Source: a bacterium (GTDB lineage: Bacteria; UBP14; UBA6098; JAFGQG01). Taken from it: 63,753 nt of DNA. The stretch spans positions 1 through 63,753 of the forward strand of contig JAFGGQ010000010.1 in the NCBI GenBank assembly GCA_016930435.1, in the 5' to 3' direction. Shown here piece after piece: positions 52,822 to 61,555 of this stretch. Numbering within the stretch: position 1 is the stretch's first letter; each line of letters begins with the position of its first letter. The translations under genes were made by a program, and so were the position numbers. The notes beneath the pieces were generated by a model that saw only the letters and a list, made by a program, of their open reading frames with translations, had not been told where the DNA came from and did no database searches.

Positions 52822-53349
52822 TTAACCATCTTTATCCTTATCAAGGGGTACTGGGTCCATAACCCGCCGGAGCCGCTGGGCGGGAATCGCGCTGACAATC
52901 GTATTTGGGGCAACATTTCGGGTTACATAGCAATGAGCACCCACCAGGGCATTTTCTCCGATTGTAACGCCGCACATGATCGTTGCACTGGTGCCAATTG
53001 AGGCTCCCCTTTTGACCAGGGTGGGGGTGCATACCCAATCCTGCTCCGTTTGCAATTTGCCCCCAACCGTAGCCCGGGGATAACGGTCATTGATAAAGGA
53101 AACATTATGGCCTACAAAAACATCATCCTCTATAGTTACCCCTTCACAGATAAATGTATGACTGGAAATCTTGCAGTTCTTGCCGATTTTAACCCCTTTC
53201 TGAATCTCAACAAATGCTCCTACCTGGCTATTATCGCCGATTTCACAGCCATACAGATTCACAAAATCATAGACCTTTACATCCTTCCCCAGCACAACAT
53301 TATCAGCGATCTTCTGAAATTTCATTCCGGGGAACTCGTATTTGCTCAT
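52822..53349 (-). CDS. Sugar N-acetyltransferase with left-handed beta-helix (WbpD/WlbB-like)
   Basis: It is 175 aa, a hexapeptide-repeat protein. Repeats such as IGDNSQVGAFVEIQKGVKIG and IEDDVFVGHNVSFIND form the helix, and TLVKRGASIGTSATIMCGVT follows. The likely catalytic His is in VGHNVSF. Relatives acetylate the 3-amino group of UDP-2-acetamido-3-amino-glucuronate. The ATG overlaps the Gfo/Idh dehydrogenase stop (ATGA), and that enzyme class acts two steps earlier in the same pathway. The pathway's aminotransferase is not in the window. Confidence 0.85.
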   Translation of the reverse strand: MSKYEFPGMKFQKIADNVVLGKDVKVYDFVNLYGCEIGDNSQVGAFVEIQKGVKIGKNCKISSHTFICEGVTIEDDVFVGHNVSFINDRYPRATVGGKLQTEQDWVCTPTLVKRGASIGTSATIMCGVTIGENALVGAHCYVTRNVAPNTIVSAIPAQRLRRVMDPVPLDKDKDG

Positions 53350-54368
53350 AATTGAATTCGCTTTCCATCATTCTTAATGGATTTCTGGGAAGCTTCAAGT
53401 ATCCTCACCACTTTCAGACCAGCCTCACCGTCAGCTTCTATTTGGACATCATTGCGAATATAATCGTAAAAAGTATCCACTTCCAGTTTCAGGGCTTCGA
53501 TATTGTCAATCTTGGGTGCATACATATCGCCTGTCCGGTATTGCACCAGTGTTTTGTAGATGCTATCCACATCTCCATTTACGATTTCCACGCCTTTATC
53601 ATAAACCCTGACCTTTTCGGATGGTTCTGTATCGTCAAAGACGATCATTTTTTTGCTTCCCCCGATCAAGGTAGTGCGCACTTTTACAGGGGCCAGCCAG
53701 TTTACATGGATATGGCCGATAAGCTCATTTCCGTAATCAACATAAAGGTACGCTGTATTTTCCAGCCCATTACCGATATGATCAGCCCCAAGAGCGGTTA
53801 CCCCGATAGGATTTACCCCCAATAGATGATTCATGATAGATATATCATGGGGAGCAAGGTCCCAGATAACATTGATATCGTGTTGAAATAAACCCAGATT
53901 CACCCTGACCGAATCAAAGTAGTATATATCTCCTATCTCGCCAGAATCGATTATTTCCTTTATTTTCCGGACTGCCCCGGTATAGATAAAGGTATGATCG
54001 ACCATAATTTTGACCTTATTTTTTGCAGCGATCTCCAGCAGCTCCTCCCCCTCTTTCAGGGAAGAGGTCATGGGCTTTTCAATAAGTATATGCTTACCCG
54101 CTTCTAACGCTGCTTTGGCAATATCATAATGTCTAAAAACCGGGGTACAAATGGCCACCGCTTCAATTCCGGGGTCTTTGATAATATCCCTGTAATCCTC
54201 GCAGAGAAGAACCTCGGGATAGACATCCCTGGCTTTCTGCAGCCTGGCTAAATTTATATCCGAAATGCCCTTTAACCGGAATTTGTTATTTGCAAAGAAA
54301 TTCCGCGCCAGATTGGGCCCCCAGTAACCATAGCCAATAATACCGCAGTTAATAAAATCTTCCTTCAA
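53346..54368 (-). CDS. Gfo/Idh/MocA-family sugar dehydrogenase (WlbA/WbpB-like)
   Basis: It is 340 aa. The N-terminal Rossmann fold starts IIGYGYWGPNLARNFF. The EKPMTSS motif carries the conserved lysine, and the second domain holds WDLAPHDISIMNHLLG with the catalytic His. Together with the coupled acetyltransferase this suggests oxidation of UDP-GlcNAc-uronate at C3 toward a 2,3-diacetamido sugar. The specific substrate is inferred from neighbours. Confidence 0.85.
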   Translation of the reverse strand: MKEDFINCGIIGYGYWGPNLARNFFANNKFRLKGISDINLARLQKARDVYPEVLLCEDYRDIIKDPGIEAVAICTPVFRHYDIAKAALEAGKHILIEKPMTSSLKEGEELLEIAAKNKVKIMVDHTFIYTGAVRKIKEIIDSGEIGDIYYFDSVRVNLGLFQHDINVIWDLAPHDISIMNHLLGVNPIGVTALGADHIGNGLENTAYLYVDYGNELIGHIHVNWLAPVKVRTTLIGGSKKMIVFDDTEPSEKVRVYDKGVEIVNGDVDSIYKTLVQYRTGDMYAPKIDNIEALKLEVDTFYDYIRNDVQIEADGEAGLKVVRILEASQKSIKNDGKRIQL

Positions 54369-54378
54369 GTTAACCTCC

Positions 54379-55785
54379 TTAGTAGCCTCCTGTTCCCGCG
54401 AACATTACAGGGAAAGTTTTCATTATCATTTTCACATTCAATTTCAGGGAATTATTATGAACATAGAAAAAGTCCATGAACATGGCCACATCGAACATTG
54501 ATTTGCTCCGGCCATATACTTGCCAGGTCCCGGTCAATCCGGGTTTCACCCTGAACCTTGCCATGTGCCAGGGCTGATAATTCTCCACCTCATAGACCAG
54601 CGGGGGACGAGGCCCAACTAAAGTCATATCCCCCTTTAATACATTGAACAGCTGCGGAAGCTCATCGAGACTCAATTTACGCAGAATACGGCCGATTCCG
54701 GTAATCCTGGACTCATCCACTACCTTGACCGTCCTCTTTCCGTTTATCTCCAAAGAATGCTGGTTTTTAACGTATTTTTTAAATTGCTCTGCCCGTTGTT
54801 CCTGATCATCTTCACCACGCATCGAACGGAATTTATAAAAAGTAAATGGCTTTTGATTATAACCAATCCTAATTTGCTTGAACAATACCGGGCCCCTCGA
54901 AGAAAGCTTTATAAAAATTCCGATTAAAAGTAAAAAGGGTAACAGCAATATGATAGCAAAAGAAGATACCAAAATATCCATAATCCTGGTTAGCATTATT
55001 TTGATAGGTGGTTTTTCCCGATTTTCGAATATTACCAGTTTTTCAGTTCCCATTTTCCCCCAGACACCGGGGAAATTATCGGGTAAGCGATCCAACAGCT
55101 TGGAACGCACCGATACACAACGCCGGAAAGGTACAAGATGGTTAATTTCATTACCCAAATCGATAAAATTGAGCGCCCCGCTGGAGATAACCAATTCCTC
55201 AATTCGATTCTCATTTAATCTTTTACTGAACTCGCTTGCCGCCTGAGCGTCTTGAAGTTTATAGCCATTCACCGGTGTCAACCCCAGAAAGCTGTTCTCG
55301 TTAAAAAAGGTTTTAAATTCCTGGAAATCCTCTCCATTTGTAGAAAGCACCAATACCCTCTTAGGTGTAAGTATCTTGAGATCATAAAGGTAATACAGAA
55401 ATCGGGGAAGCATGAACACCCGAACTAAGGTAAATAAACCAATCTGGAAGACTCCCAGCATTAGAATTACCATTCGACTTTGAATGGCAAAGTATGATTT
55501 GGTAAAAAACTGGATCAGGGCAAAGCAAAGAGTAACCCAGATAATAGAGCCGTTCACCTGGAAAAAATATTTTTTAGTATCGGTAAAATTACGTATATTA
55601 TAAAGGTCTCTGAAATAAAAAGTGGCAATCAGCATGACCGTAAGAAAAATGAAGTTTATCTGGATGGAGTGGGAATTTAGGCTGAAAATTGTTCCAAATC
55701 GAATTGAAATGCTGGCCACAAAAGAAATAAAGATAAGGATGAGGTCCAGTAAAATAGTAATTAATCTGGGTATTTTTTCTTGCAT
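54379..55785 (-). CDS. Polyprenyl-phosphate hexose-1-phosphate transferase (initiating sugar transferase)
   Basis: About 468 aa. Four N-terminal membrane spans within residues 8-120, a cytosolic CoA-binding-like domain, a fifth membrane segment near 270-290, then the conserved catalytic region. That region contains FKQIRIGYNQKPFTFYKFRS, LDELPQLFNVLKGDMTLVGP, RPGLTG-type RVKPGLTGTWQVYGR. This is the WbaP/ExoY family that loads the first sugar onto undecaprenyl phosphate. A GTG at 55812 could add nine residues, with AGGTG overlapping it; the ATG at 55785 has no clear site. It is first in the cluster, just after a strong promoter. Confidence 0.92.
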   Translation of the reverse strand: MQEKIPRLITILLDLILIFISFVASISIRFGTIFSLNSHSIQINFIFLTVMLIATFYFRDLYNIRNFTDTKKYFFQVNGSIIWVTLCFALIQFFTKSYFAIQSRMVILMLGVFQIGLFTLVRVFMLPRFLYYLYDLKILTPKRVLVLSTNGEDFQEFKTFFNENSFLGLTPVNGYKLQDAQAASEFSKRLNENRIEELVISSGALNFIDLGNEINHLVPFRRCVSVRSKLLDRLPDNFPGVWGKMGTEKLVIFENREKPPIKIMLTRIMDILVSSFAIILLLPFLLLIGIFIKLSSRGPVLFKQIRIGYNQKPFTFYKFRSMRGEDDQEQRAEQFKKYVKNQHSLEINGKRTVKVVDESRITGIGRILRKLSLDELPQLFNVLKGDMTLVGPRPPLVYEVENYQPWHMARFRVKPGLTGTWQVYGRSKSMFDVAMFMDFFYVHNNSLKLNVKMIMKTFPVMFAGTGGY

Positions 55786-55831
55786 TGTTATTTCAATGGC
55801 ATATATTTGCACCTATATAAATTAATCTGTA

Positions 55832-55860
55832 AAAATATTGTTAGCTACCTTTAATGTCAA
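55832..55860 (-). promoter_or_regulatory. Promoter of the polysaccharide cluster
   Basis: TTGACA (55855-55860), a 17 bp spacer and TATTTT (55832-55837) on the minus strand, upstream of the sugar transferase. It lies in the 143 bp gap shared with the divergent hisS. Confidence 0.6.
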
Positions 55861-55928
55861 GAGAAAAATCTATCTGCAAGATCAGCCAGCATCGAAAGCG
55901 TTGGACATCATTAAAATAAGGTGGGATC

Positions 55929-57251
55929 ATGATAAAACCAAGATTATACAGGGGCATGCGTGACCTTAACCCGGAAGAGGCTCAAATCCAGGAAGGGGTG
56001 TTAGATGTTGTTAAATCCATATTTTTGAAGTATGGTTTTATCCCCCTAAAAACTCCAGCCATCGAGTATTTGGACATTCTTGCCGGGAAGTACGGCCCTG
56101 AAAGCGAGAACCTTTTTTATACCTTATCCTACAAGGATGGAAGAACCTTAGCCCTGAGGTATGACCTGACCGTCCCCTTAGCCCGGTTCATAGGAATGAA
56201 CCAGCATCAGTTGCCACGGATCTACAAACGCTATCAAATTCAGAACGTTTGGAGAGCGGAGCGAGCCCAGCCTCAAAAAGGACGGTTCCGGGAATTTCTG
56301 CAATGCGACGTGGATACCGTAGGTACAACATCACTGGTAGCCGATGCTGAGATATTAGCCCTTAGCATCGAATGTCTCAGCAAATTAGGCTTTCAGAATT
56401 ATGTTATTAAACTCAATCATCGCAAACTGCTCAGGGGACTCCTGAATAGCGTTGGTATTGACGCCCAGGGCGAACTGACTGTATGCCGCATTCTTGATAA
56501 ACTGGACAAGATCGGAAGGGCCGGGGTACAGGAGGAATTAACGGGATCCGGACTGAATCAAAAACAAACCGAAAGCATATTCTCCTTTTTTGATCTGTCG
56601 GGTTCCAACAAGGATAAAATAGATTATCTGAAAGAAGAGCTAAACACTGATCTGGTAAATTTAGGGTTAAGGGAACTAAAGGAGGTTTTCGAGTTGCTTA
56701 CCAGCTTTGGGATCCCGTCCGACAAGGTCATTTTCGATACCAGTCTGGCAAGGGGTTTGGATTACTATACCGGTTTGATATTCGAGACGGTCCTTCCCGA
56801 TCATCCTCAGATCGGGAGCCTTACCGGCGGCGGGCGATATGACGATCTGATCGGGATGTTCAGCAACCGGGAGATCCCTGCCGTGGGCACTACCATAGGG
56901 GTGGACCGGATCATTACAGCCCTTAACGCAGTATCTCATAACCCCTTTCAAAAGGCCCAGGGCAGCGTACTGGTCACCGCCCTGGATTCCCAGTTCCAAA
57001 AGGTTTCAATTCAATTAGCAGCCAGCCTGCGCAAACATGGCATCTCGGTAAATCTCTTCCCTGAAAGCGAGGGGATCCGTTTCCAGCTTTCCTATGCCAA
57101 CAAAATGGGTTATCGCTTCGTTATATTGATCGGGGAGGAAGAGGTCAGGAACATGAAATTTACCCTGAAGAATATGACAACCGGTTCCCAGCAGGCTTAC
57201 TCGACCAGCGAACTGATTGAACTTTTCAGGAAGGAGAGTGGACTTAAATGA
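55929..57251 (+). CDS. hisS: Histidyl-tRNA synthetase
   Basis: Class II synthetase, 440 aa, that charges tRNA-His. Motif 1 region GMRDLNPEEA, motif 2 NVWRAERAQPQKGRFREF, the histidine-binding RGLDYYTGLIFE and motif 3 around VGTTIGVDRI are all present. The C-terminal anticodon-binding domain follows. The ATG is preceded by AAGGTGGGATC. The stop overlaps the next gene (ATGA). Confidence 0.96.
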   Translation: MIKPRLYRGMRDLNPEEAQIQEGVLDVVKSIFLKYGFIPLKTPAIEYLDILAGKYGPESENLFYTLSYKDGRTLALRYDLTVPLARFIGMNQHQLPRIYKRYQIQNVWRAERAQPQKGRFREFLQCDVDTVGTTSLVADAEILALSIECLSKLGFQNYVIKLNHRKLLRGLLNSVGIDAQGELTVCRILDKLDKIGRAGVQEELTGSGLNQKQTESIFSFFDLSGSNKDKIDYLKEELNTDLVNLGLRELKEVFELLTSFGIPSDKVIFDTSLARGLDYYTGLIFETVLPDHPQIGSLTGGGRYDDLIGMFSNREIPAVGTTIGVDRIITALNAVSHNPFQKAQGSVLVTALDSQFQKVSIQLAASLRKHGISVNLFPESEGIRFQLSYANKMGYRFVILIGEEEVRNMKFTLKNMTTGSQQAYSTSELIELFRKESGLK

Positions 57252-58762
57252 CGGTAAATATTTCGGGGACCAGCCTGACCATAGAGGAAGTCGTCCGGGT
57301 TGCCAGGCAGGGTGAACCGGTATCGCTGACCGCGGAGGCCAGGCAAAAAGTAAACTTATGCCGGGCTTATCTGGAAGAACTGGTAGAGCGAGGGGAGGCT
57401 ATTTACGGTGTAACTACGGGGATCGGAGAATACGCCCGGGTACCCGTACCCAAGGAACTTGGCGAGGAGCTTCAGAAGCGAATAATCAGAAGTCACTCCG
57501 CCTCGGTAGGCGACCTTCTTGAAGAACAATATACACGAGCCGGGTTACTCCTTCGGTTGAATACCCTGGCTATGGGGTTTTCCGGTGTGCGCCTGGAGTT
57601 GCTCAACTTAATGGTCGAAATGCTGAACAGGAAAGTTTTGCCGGTAGTCTATAACAAAGGTTCAATCGGAGCCAGCGGAGACCTGGTACAACTTGCCCAG
57701 ATGGGAGCGGTAATGATCGGCGAGGGCGAAGCCTTTTATAAGGGTGAAAGGCTTCCCGGCGCCGAAGCTCTTAAACGGGCAGGGTTGGCTCCACTTACCC
57801 TTTCATATAAAGAGGGCTTATCAATAATAAACGGGTCACAGCTGATCACCGCTTTTTGCGCACTCTGCTGTTATGATGTTGGTGTATTGCTGAAAACTGC
57901 ACAGGTAGCCAGCGCATTAACCGTCGATTCATTAGGGTGTAAAGAAGGCCCCTTTGAAGAAGAGCTACACCAGGTAAGGCCATTCCCGGGTCAGCTTAGC
58001 GTTGCCGCCAACATTCGGCAGATCACCCAGGGAACCGAGCTGATGTACAAGCGATCCTACCAGGATGCCTACAGTCTCAGGTGCATCCCCCAGGTGCTGG
58101 GAGCAGTCTATGATACCCTCCAATACGCCCGGAACATTGCTAATACCGAAATAAATTCCGCCGGTGATAATCCACTGCTCTTTCCGGATGCGAAAAAGGT
58201 ACTATCAGGAGGCAACTTTCATGGTGAGCCTATCGCATTTGCCCTGGATTTTCTGGGTATAGCGGTAAGCGAAATAGCCAATCTGGCGGAACGCCATATC
58301 AATCGACTGCTTAATCCCAAACTATCCGGCTTGCCCGATTTTTTGATGGAAGGGAAGGGGTTGAATTCCGGACTTATGCTTCTTCAGTACTCCGCTGCAG
58401 ACCTTGCCTCCGAAAACAAGACACTCGCCCATCCGGGCAGCGTGGACAGCATTCCGGTATCCGCGGACCAGGAAGACCACATGAGTATGGGTGCCACTTC
58501 CGCCCGAACCCTTGTGGAGATCATCAAGAACACCCGGGCAGTCATTGCTATCGAATTGATATGCGGATCTCAAGCCCTGGATTTCACAGATCCCGGGCAA
58601 GCAGGAACGGGTACCCGGGCAGCCTACCAGGCTGTTAGAAAACTGATGCCCTTCCTTAAAGAAGATACCATACTATATCCCTTTATCGAAAAGGTTAATA
58701 AGGCCGTCGCTGAAGGCAATATCCTGAAAAATGTCGAGGAGAAAATCGGCCCTTTGAAATAA
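57248..58762 (+). CDS. hutH: Histidine / aromatic amino acid ammonia-lyase
   Basis: It is 504 aa. The electrophilic MIO cofactor forms from Ala-Ser-Gly 142-144 in GSIGASGDL. The tyrosine of YGVTTGIG (residue 53) and His83 in RSHSASVGD match active-site positions. DSIPVSADQEDHMSMG carries the glutamate typical of histidine ammonia-lyase, so urocanate formation is the best guess. However, the usual DLAPLSH after the MIO loop reads DLVQLAQ here, and no other hut gene is nearby, so tyrosine or phenylalanine cannot be excluded. It is translationally coupled to hisS (ATGA overlap), an unusual pair. Confidence 0.85.
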   Translation: MTVNISGTSLTIEEVVRVARQGEPVSLTAEARQKVNLCRAYLEELVERGEAIYGVTTGIGEYARVPVPKELGEELQKRIIRSHSASVGDLLEEQYTRAGLLLRLNTLAMGFSGVRLELLNLMVEMLNRKVLPVVYNKGSIGASGDLVQLAQMGAVMIGEGEAFYKGERLPGAEALKRAGLAPLTLSYKEGLSIINGSQLITAFCALCCYDVGVLLKTAQVASALTVDSLGCKEGPFEEELHQVRPFPGQLSVAANIRQITQGTELMYKRSYQDAYSLRCIPQVLGAVYDTLQYARNIANTEINSAGDNPLLFPDAKKVLSGGNFHGEPIAFALDFLGIAVSEIANLAERHINRLLNPKLSGLPDFLMEGKGLNSGLMLLQYSAADLASENKTLAHPGSVDSIPVSADQEDHMSMGATSARTLVEIIKNTRAVIAIELICGSQALDFTDPGQAGTGTRAAYQAVRKLMPFLKEDTILYPFIEKVNKAVAEGNILKNVEEKIGPLK

Positions 58763-58765
58763 TTA

Positions 58766-58793
58766 TTGTCAAATCCGGAACCAGCATTATTTT
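58766..58793 (+). promoter_or_regulatory. Possible promoter of the 778 aa surface protein gene
   Basis: TTGTCA (58766-58771), a 16 bp spacer and TATTTT (58788-58793) on the plus strand, about 40 bp before an AGGGAGG ribosome binding site and the ATG. Confidence 0.45.
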
Positions 58794-58832
58794 AGATTTT
58801 GAAAATTATTCACTTATATCAGGGAGGCTGTA

Positions 58833-61169
58833 ATGATGTTTAAGTACTTATGTCGGGTTGTAATCCTAACCTTACTATTGTTCTGCACCTCGCTTCTTGG
58901 CCAGTCATTTACCATGAGCATCAATGTATATAACGATGTTGAGGTCAGCGAGGTGATCTTCGGGACATCCCCTGAGGCTACATCCGGTTACGATTTTATG
59001 CTGGACGTTCCCGCCTTCCCCTTGCCATTCTTCTTCGCATATTCTCAGTTATCGGATACTACTTCTCCCCTCTCCCAACTCCAGACCGATATCCGGAATT
59101 CTTTCGATAGCCCGATAATCTGGGAAATTTATACCGGTTACGCGACAGAGGATACCCTGCGCATGGTCTGGAACCCCTCCATGGTGCCCGGTTTTGCAGT
59201 TCTTAAAATAGGCACTCATGCCCCTGGGGATAGCGTCGAACACTACTATCCTATGGACAGCTTCAGTGTTTTTCGTTACCCCGTCGAGAATGTAGTGCAG
59301 GTCTATTACGATGCGGAGGTAGAGCCCAGCGATGATACCATACCCCCTTATGCCCTCAACTGGGTACCCGAAGACGGTGCTACAGGGGTCTCCGGAGAAA
59401 CCTACATTTCGGTGGACATACTGGATGACAGCTCCGGTGTTAACAGCTCTTCTATCACCCTTACCGTTGATCTCCTTCCCATAACCATGTTGGCCTCAAT
59501 TACTCCTATCCCCGGCGGATACAACATAATTTATGAACCCTTCCTTCCCTTTGGAGCGAACGATACTATCAAAGCCAAAGTAACCGCCTGCGATATGGCG
59601 AGCCCCGCCAACTGTATGGCGGACTCTATAATCTTCTACACCGGTACCGGCGATACGACAGGGTTTTACTATACTGTTCAGGGAACGGTTTATTTAGAGG
59701 GAGCTTCCGAGCCGGACCTTCACGGCAGTGAGGTTTCAGCGATGGACCCCTTTGGCGGGGAAACCTTTACCGACACCACCGACGATTTCGGGGCTTATGA
59801 AATCGGTGGACTGACCTCCGGATATAAACTGATAACAGCCCAGCATACCGGATATGCCCTGGCCGGCTCCCTGGTCTCCGTTACCGGCGACAGAATCCTG
59901 AACTTCAACCTTTCAACCAGCGGTATTCCCGGCGAGGTCGGCATCTCCGGGTTCGTTCTCCTCGCCGACGGGTCCACCATACTGGAAGGAAGCATAGTCA
60001 CCGTTGATTCGCTCAACATAGACACTACGAACAGCGAGGGTTATTATTCCATAAGGGGACTCTCATTGGGAATGCATACTATAAATGTAATGAGGTGGGG
60101 TTATCTTCCCCAGGAACAGTCCGTCCTGCTCTTTGCCGATACTACTTTAAATTTTACCCTGGAATGGGATATTCCACCCCAGATCCTGATCTATGATTTT
60201 GATAATGGTGAGAACTCCATTGATGAAGGCACGGTAGGGTGCGAGATCCCCATCGAGGGCTCACTCACCCGTTTGGCGGTTACCTTTTCGGTTACCCCTC
60301 AGGACGCCGACCTTACAGCTTACGATCTCAGTCTTTATGATGCCGTCTTCCTGATTACGGGGCGGCATGGGGGCGCCGGCAGCCCGGTACCCGACAGCAG
60401 CCTCCAGTACCTCCTTGAATTTATGGACGGAGGCAAGAGCCTTTATTGGGAAGGACCCAATGCCGGTCATGACTATTTCGGCTATCCCGGATTGCGCGGC
60501 GACTTTTTCGAACGATTCGGGGTTAACTGGGAAGCTAACGGGCGACCGGCTACTGAAGGAAACATCCGTACCCTCCACGGCACCGGTGAAATCTTTAACC
60601 CGATCTTCGAAGCCGATTATGACTTTCAATCCCTGGCTGACCATTATAATGATGAGCTGACCGCCGCAGAAGCGTTTATGATCCTGGAATCCCAGGAAGA
60701 TGATCCCGAGCCCCTGGACAGCCCTGGACGGGTAGCCGCATACGATCATACCTACAAAACCATAATCTCCACAGCTTACCTGGGTGGCATCAGCGATGCC
60801 CAGGTAAGGGATTCCGTGCTGGCAAAATACCTTGATTTCCTGGGGATCACTTCCGGAATTAAAACTACTCCCGGGATTAAACCCATTGATTACGGTCTCG
60901 GACAGAACTATCCAAATCCCTTCAATGCATTCACACATATACCATTTTACACGGATCCTTCACATTCGGGAAGAAATTGGAAAACAATAAGCGTTAAGAA
61001 TATCCTGGGACAAACCATCCGAACGCTGCCTTTGACAGGGCTTCAGTCCGGGCTCAATTTCATTACCTGGGATGGCCGTGATGATCAGGGCAACACGGTA
61101 CCAGGCGGCCTGTATTTTTATAAAACCGAAGGGGATAAGGAAGTCAAACAGATGATCTTCCTGAAATAA
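58833..61169 (+). CDS. Secreted surface protein of the TDG/DIR family, type IX sorting domain
   Basis: A 778 aa protein. Signal peptide about 1-23 (ILTLLLFCTSLLG). One TDG/DIR module lies at about 26-159, an Ig-like domain at 165-272 (YALNWVPEDGATGVSG), and two regulatory-like domains at about 278-445. A flavodoxin/amidotransferase-like domain begins ILIYDFDNGENS at about 451 and includes SLYWEGPNAGHDYF. The sorting domain has NYPNPFNAFT and ends QMIFLK. It starts with two consecutive ATGs after an AGGGAGG site. It is a paralogue of the 1440 and 1572 aa proteins, placed on the opposite strand and outside their block. Confidence 0.88.
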   Translation: MMFKYLCRVVILTLLLFCTSLLGQSFTMSINVYNDVEVSEVIFGTSPEATSGYDFMLDVPAFPLPFFFAYSQLSDTTSPLSQLQTDIRNSFDSPIIWEIYTGYATEDTLRMVWNPSMVPGFAVLKIGTHAPGDSVEHYYPMDSFSVFRYPVENVVQVYYDAEVEPSDDTIPPYALNWVPEDGATGVSGETYISVDILDDSSGVNSSSITLTVDLLPITMLASITPIPGGYNIIYEPFLPFGANDTIKAKVTACDMASPANCMADSIIFYTGTGDTTGFYYTVQGTVYLEGASEPDLHGSEVSAMDPFGGETFTDTTDDFGAYEIGGLTSGYKLITAQHTGYALAGSLVSVTGDRILNFNLSTSGIPGEVGISGFVLLADGSTILEGSIVTVDSLNIDTTNSEGYYSIRGLSLGMHTINVMRWGYLPQEQSVLLFADTTLNFTLEWDIPPQILIYDFDNGENSIDEGTVGCEIPIEGSLTRLAVTFSVTPQDADLTAYDLSLYDAVFLITGRHGGAGSPVPDSSLQYLLEFMDGGKSLYWEGPNAGHDYFGYPGLRGDFFERFGVNWEANGRPATEGNIRTLHGTGEIFNPIFEADYDFQSLADHYNDELTAAEAFMILESQEDDPEPLDSPGRVAAYDHTYKTIISTAYLGGISDAQVRDSVLAKYLDFLGITSGIKTTPGIKPIDYGLGQNYPNPFNAFTHIPFYTDPSHSGRNWKTISVKNILGQTIRTLPLTGLQSGLNFITWDGRDDQGNTVPGGLYFYKTEGDKEVKQMIFLK
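58908..59309 (+). repeat. TDG/DIR module, copy 9 (in the 778 aa protein)
   Basis: Residues ~26-159. Landmarks: GTSPEATSGYD, FAYSQLSD, QTDIRN, VWNPSMVP, YPMDSFS. Confidence 0.65.
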
Positions 61170-61324
61170 AACCCAAATATCCCGGCCTCAAAATTGAAAT
61201 CAATTCAATGGCCATCAAAATACGAACCGTTGCATTCTTTTCGTTTTACTTGCTTTTATGCCTGCAAGCAATTAGAAAAGCCGAATAAACTGTTTTTTAT
61301 TTCGCTGAAAAGAAACCTGACGGT

Positions 61325-61555
61325 TTAGGTACCCCTTCTTCCCCTGATACTGCGGTGGGATCTTAAAGATTTGGCTTTATTTAGATGACTATCATTCTTT
61401 AAGCGGTCTTGACGGAATCCCTTGATTTTACGCTTGTTGGCTTCCTCGTATTCCAGTTCTTCCTTATGCTGGTCCGATAATTCTTCTACAGAATGGACCT
61501 TGTGGTGGCTCTCTTTGCCTTTAACTTTTGCCACTTTTGCACTGTCATCTGCCAT
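61325..61555 (-). CDS. Small, highly charged protein of unknown function
   Basis: It is 76 aa with no hydrophobic segment. The first half is mixed acidic/basic with a likely helix (VEELSDQHKEELEYEEANKR). The second half is strongly basic and ends RSHRSIRGRRGT. It has a GGGAGG site 9 bp before the ATG and overlaps the end of nagZ by 11 bp. I do not recognise it. A nucleic-acid-binding or disordered role fits the composition but is unproven. Confidence 0.55.
   Translation of the reverse strand: MADDSAKVAKVKGKESHHKVHSVEELSDQHKEELEYEEANKRKIKGFRQDRLKNDSHLNKAKSLRSHRSIRGRRGT

Noticed and set aside
60261-60938. 225-codon minus-strand frame inside the 778 aa gene
   Set aside because: Shadow of a clear plus-strand paralogue with conserved domains.
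61184-61216. Possible terminator after the 778 aa gene
   Set aside because: The stem has a 5 nt bulge and no T-tract follows on the plus strand.
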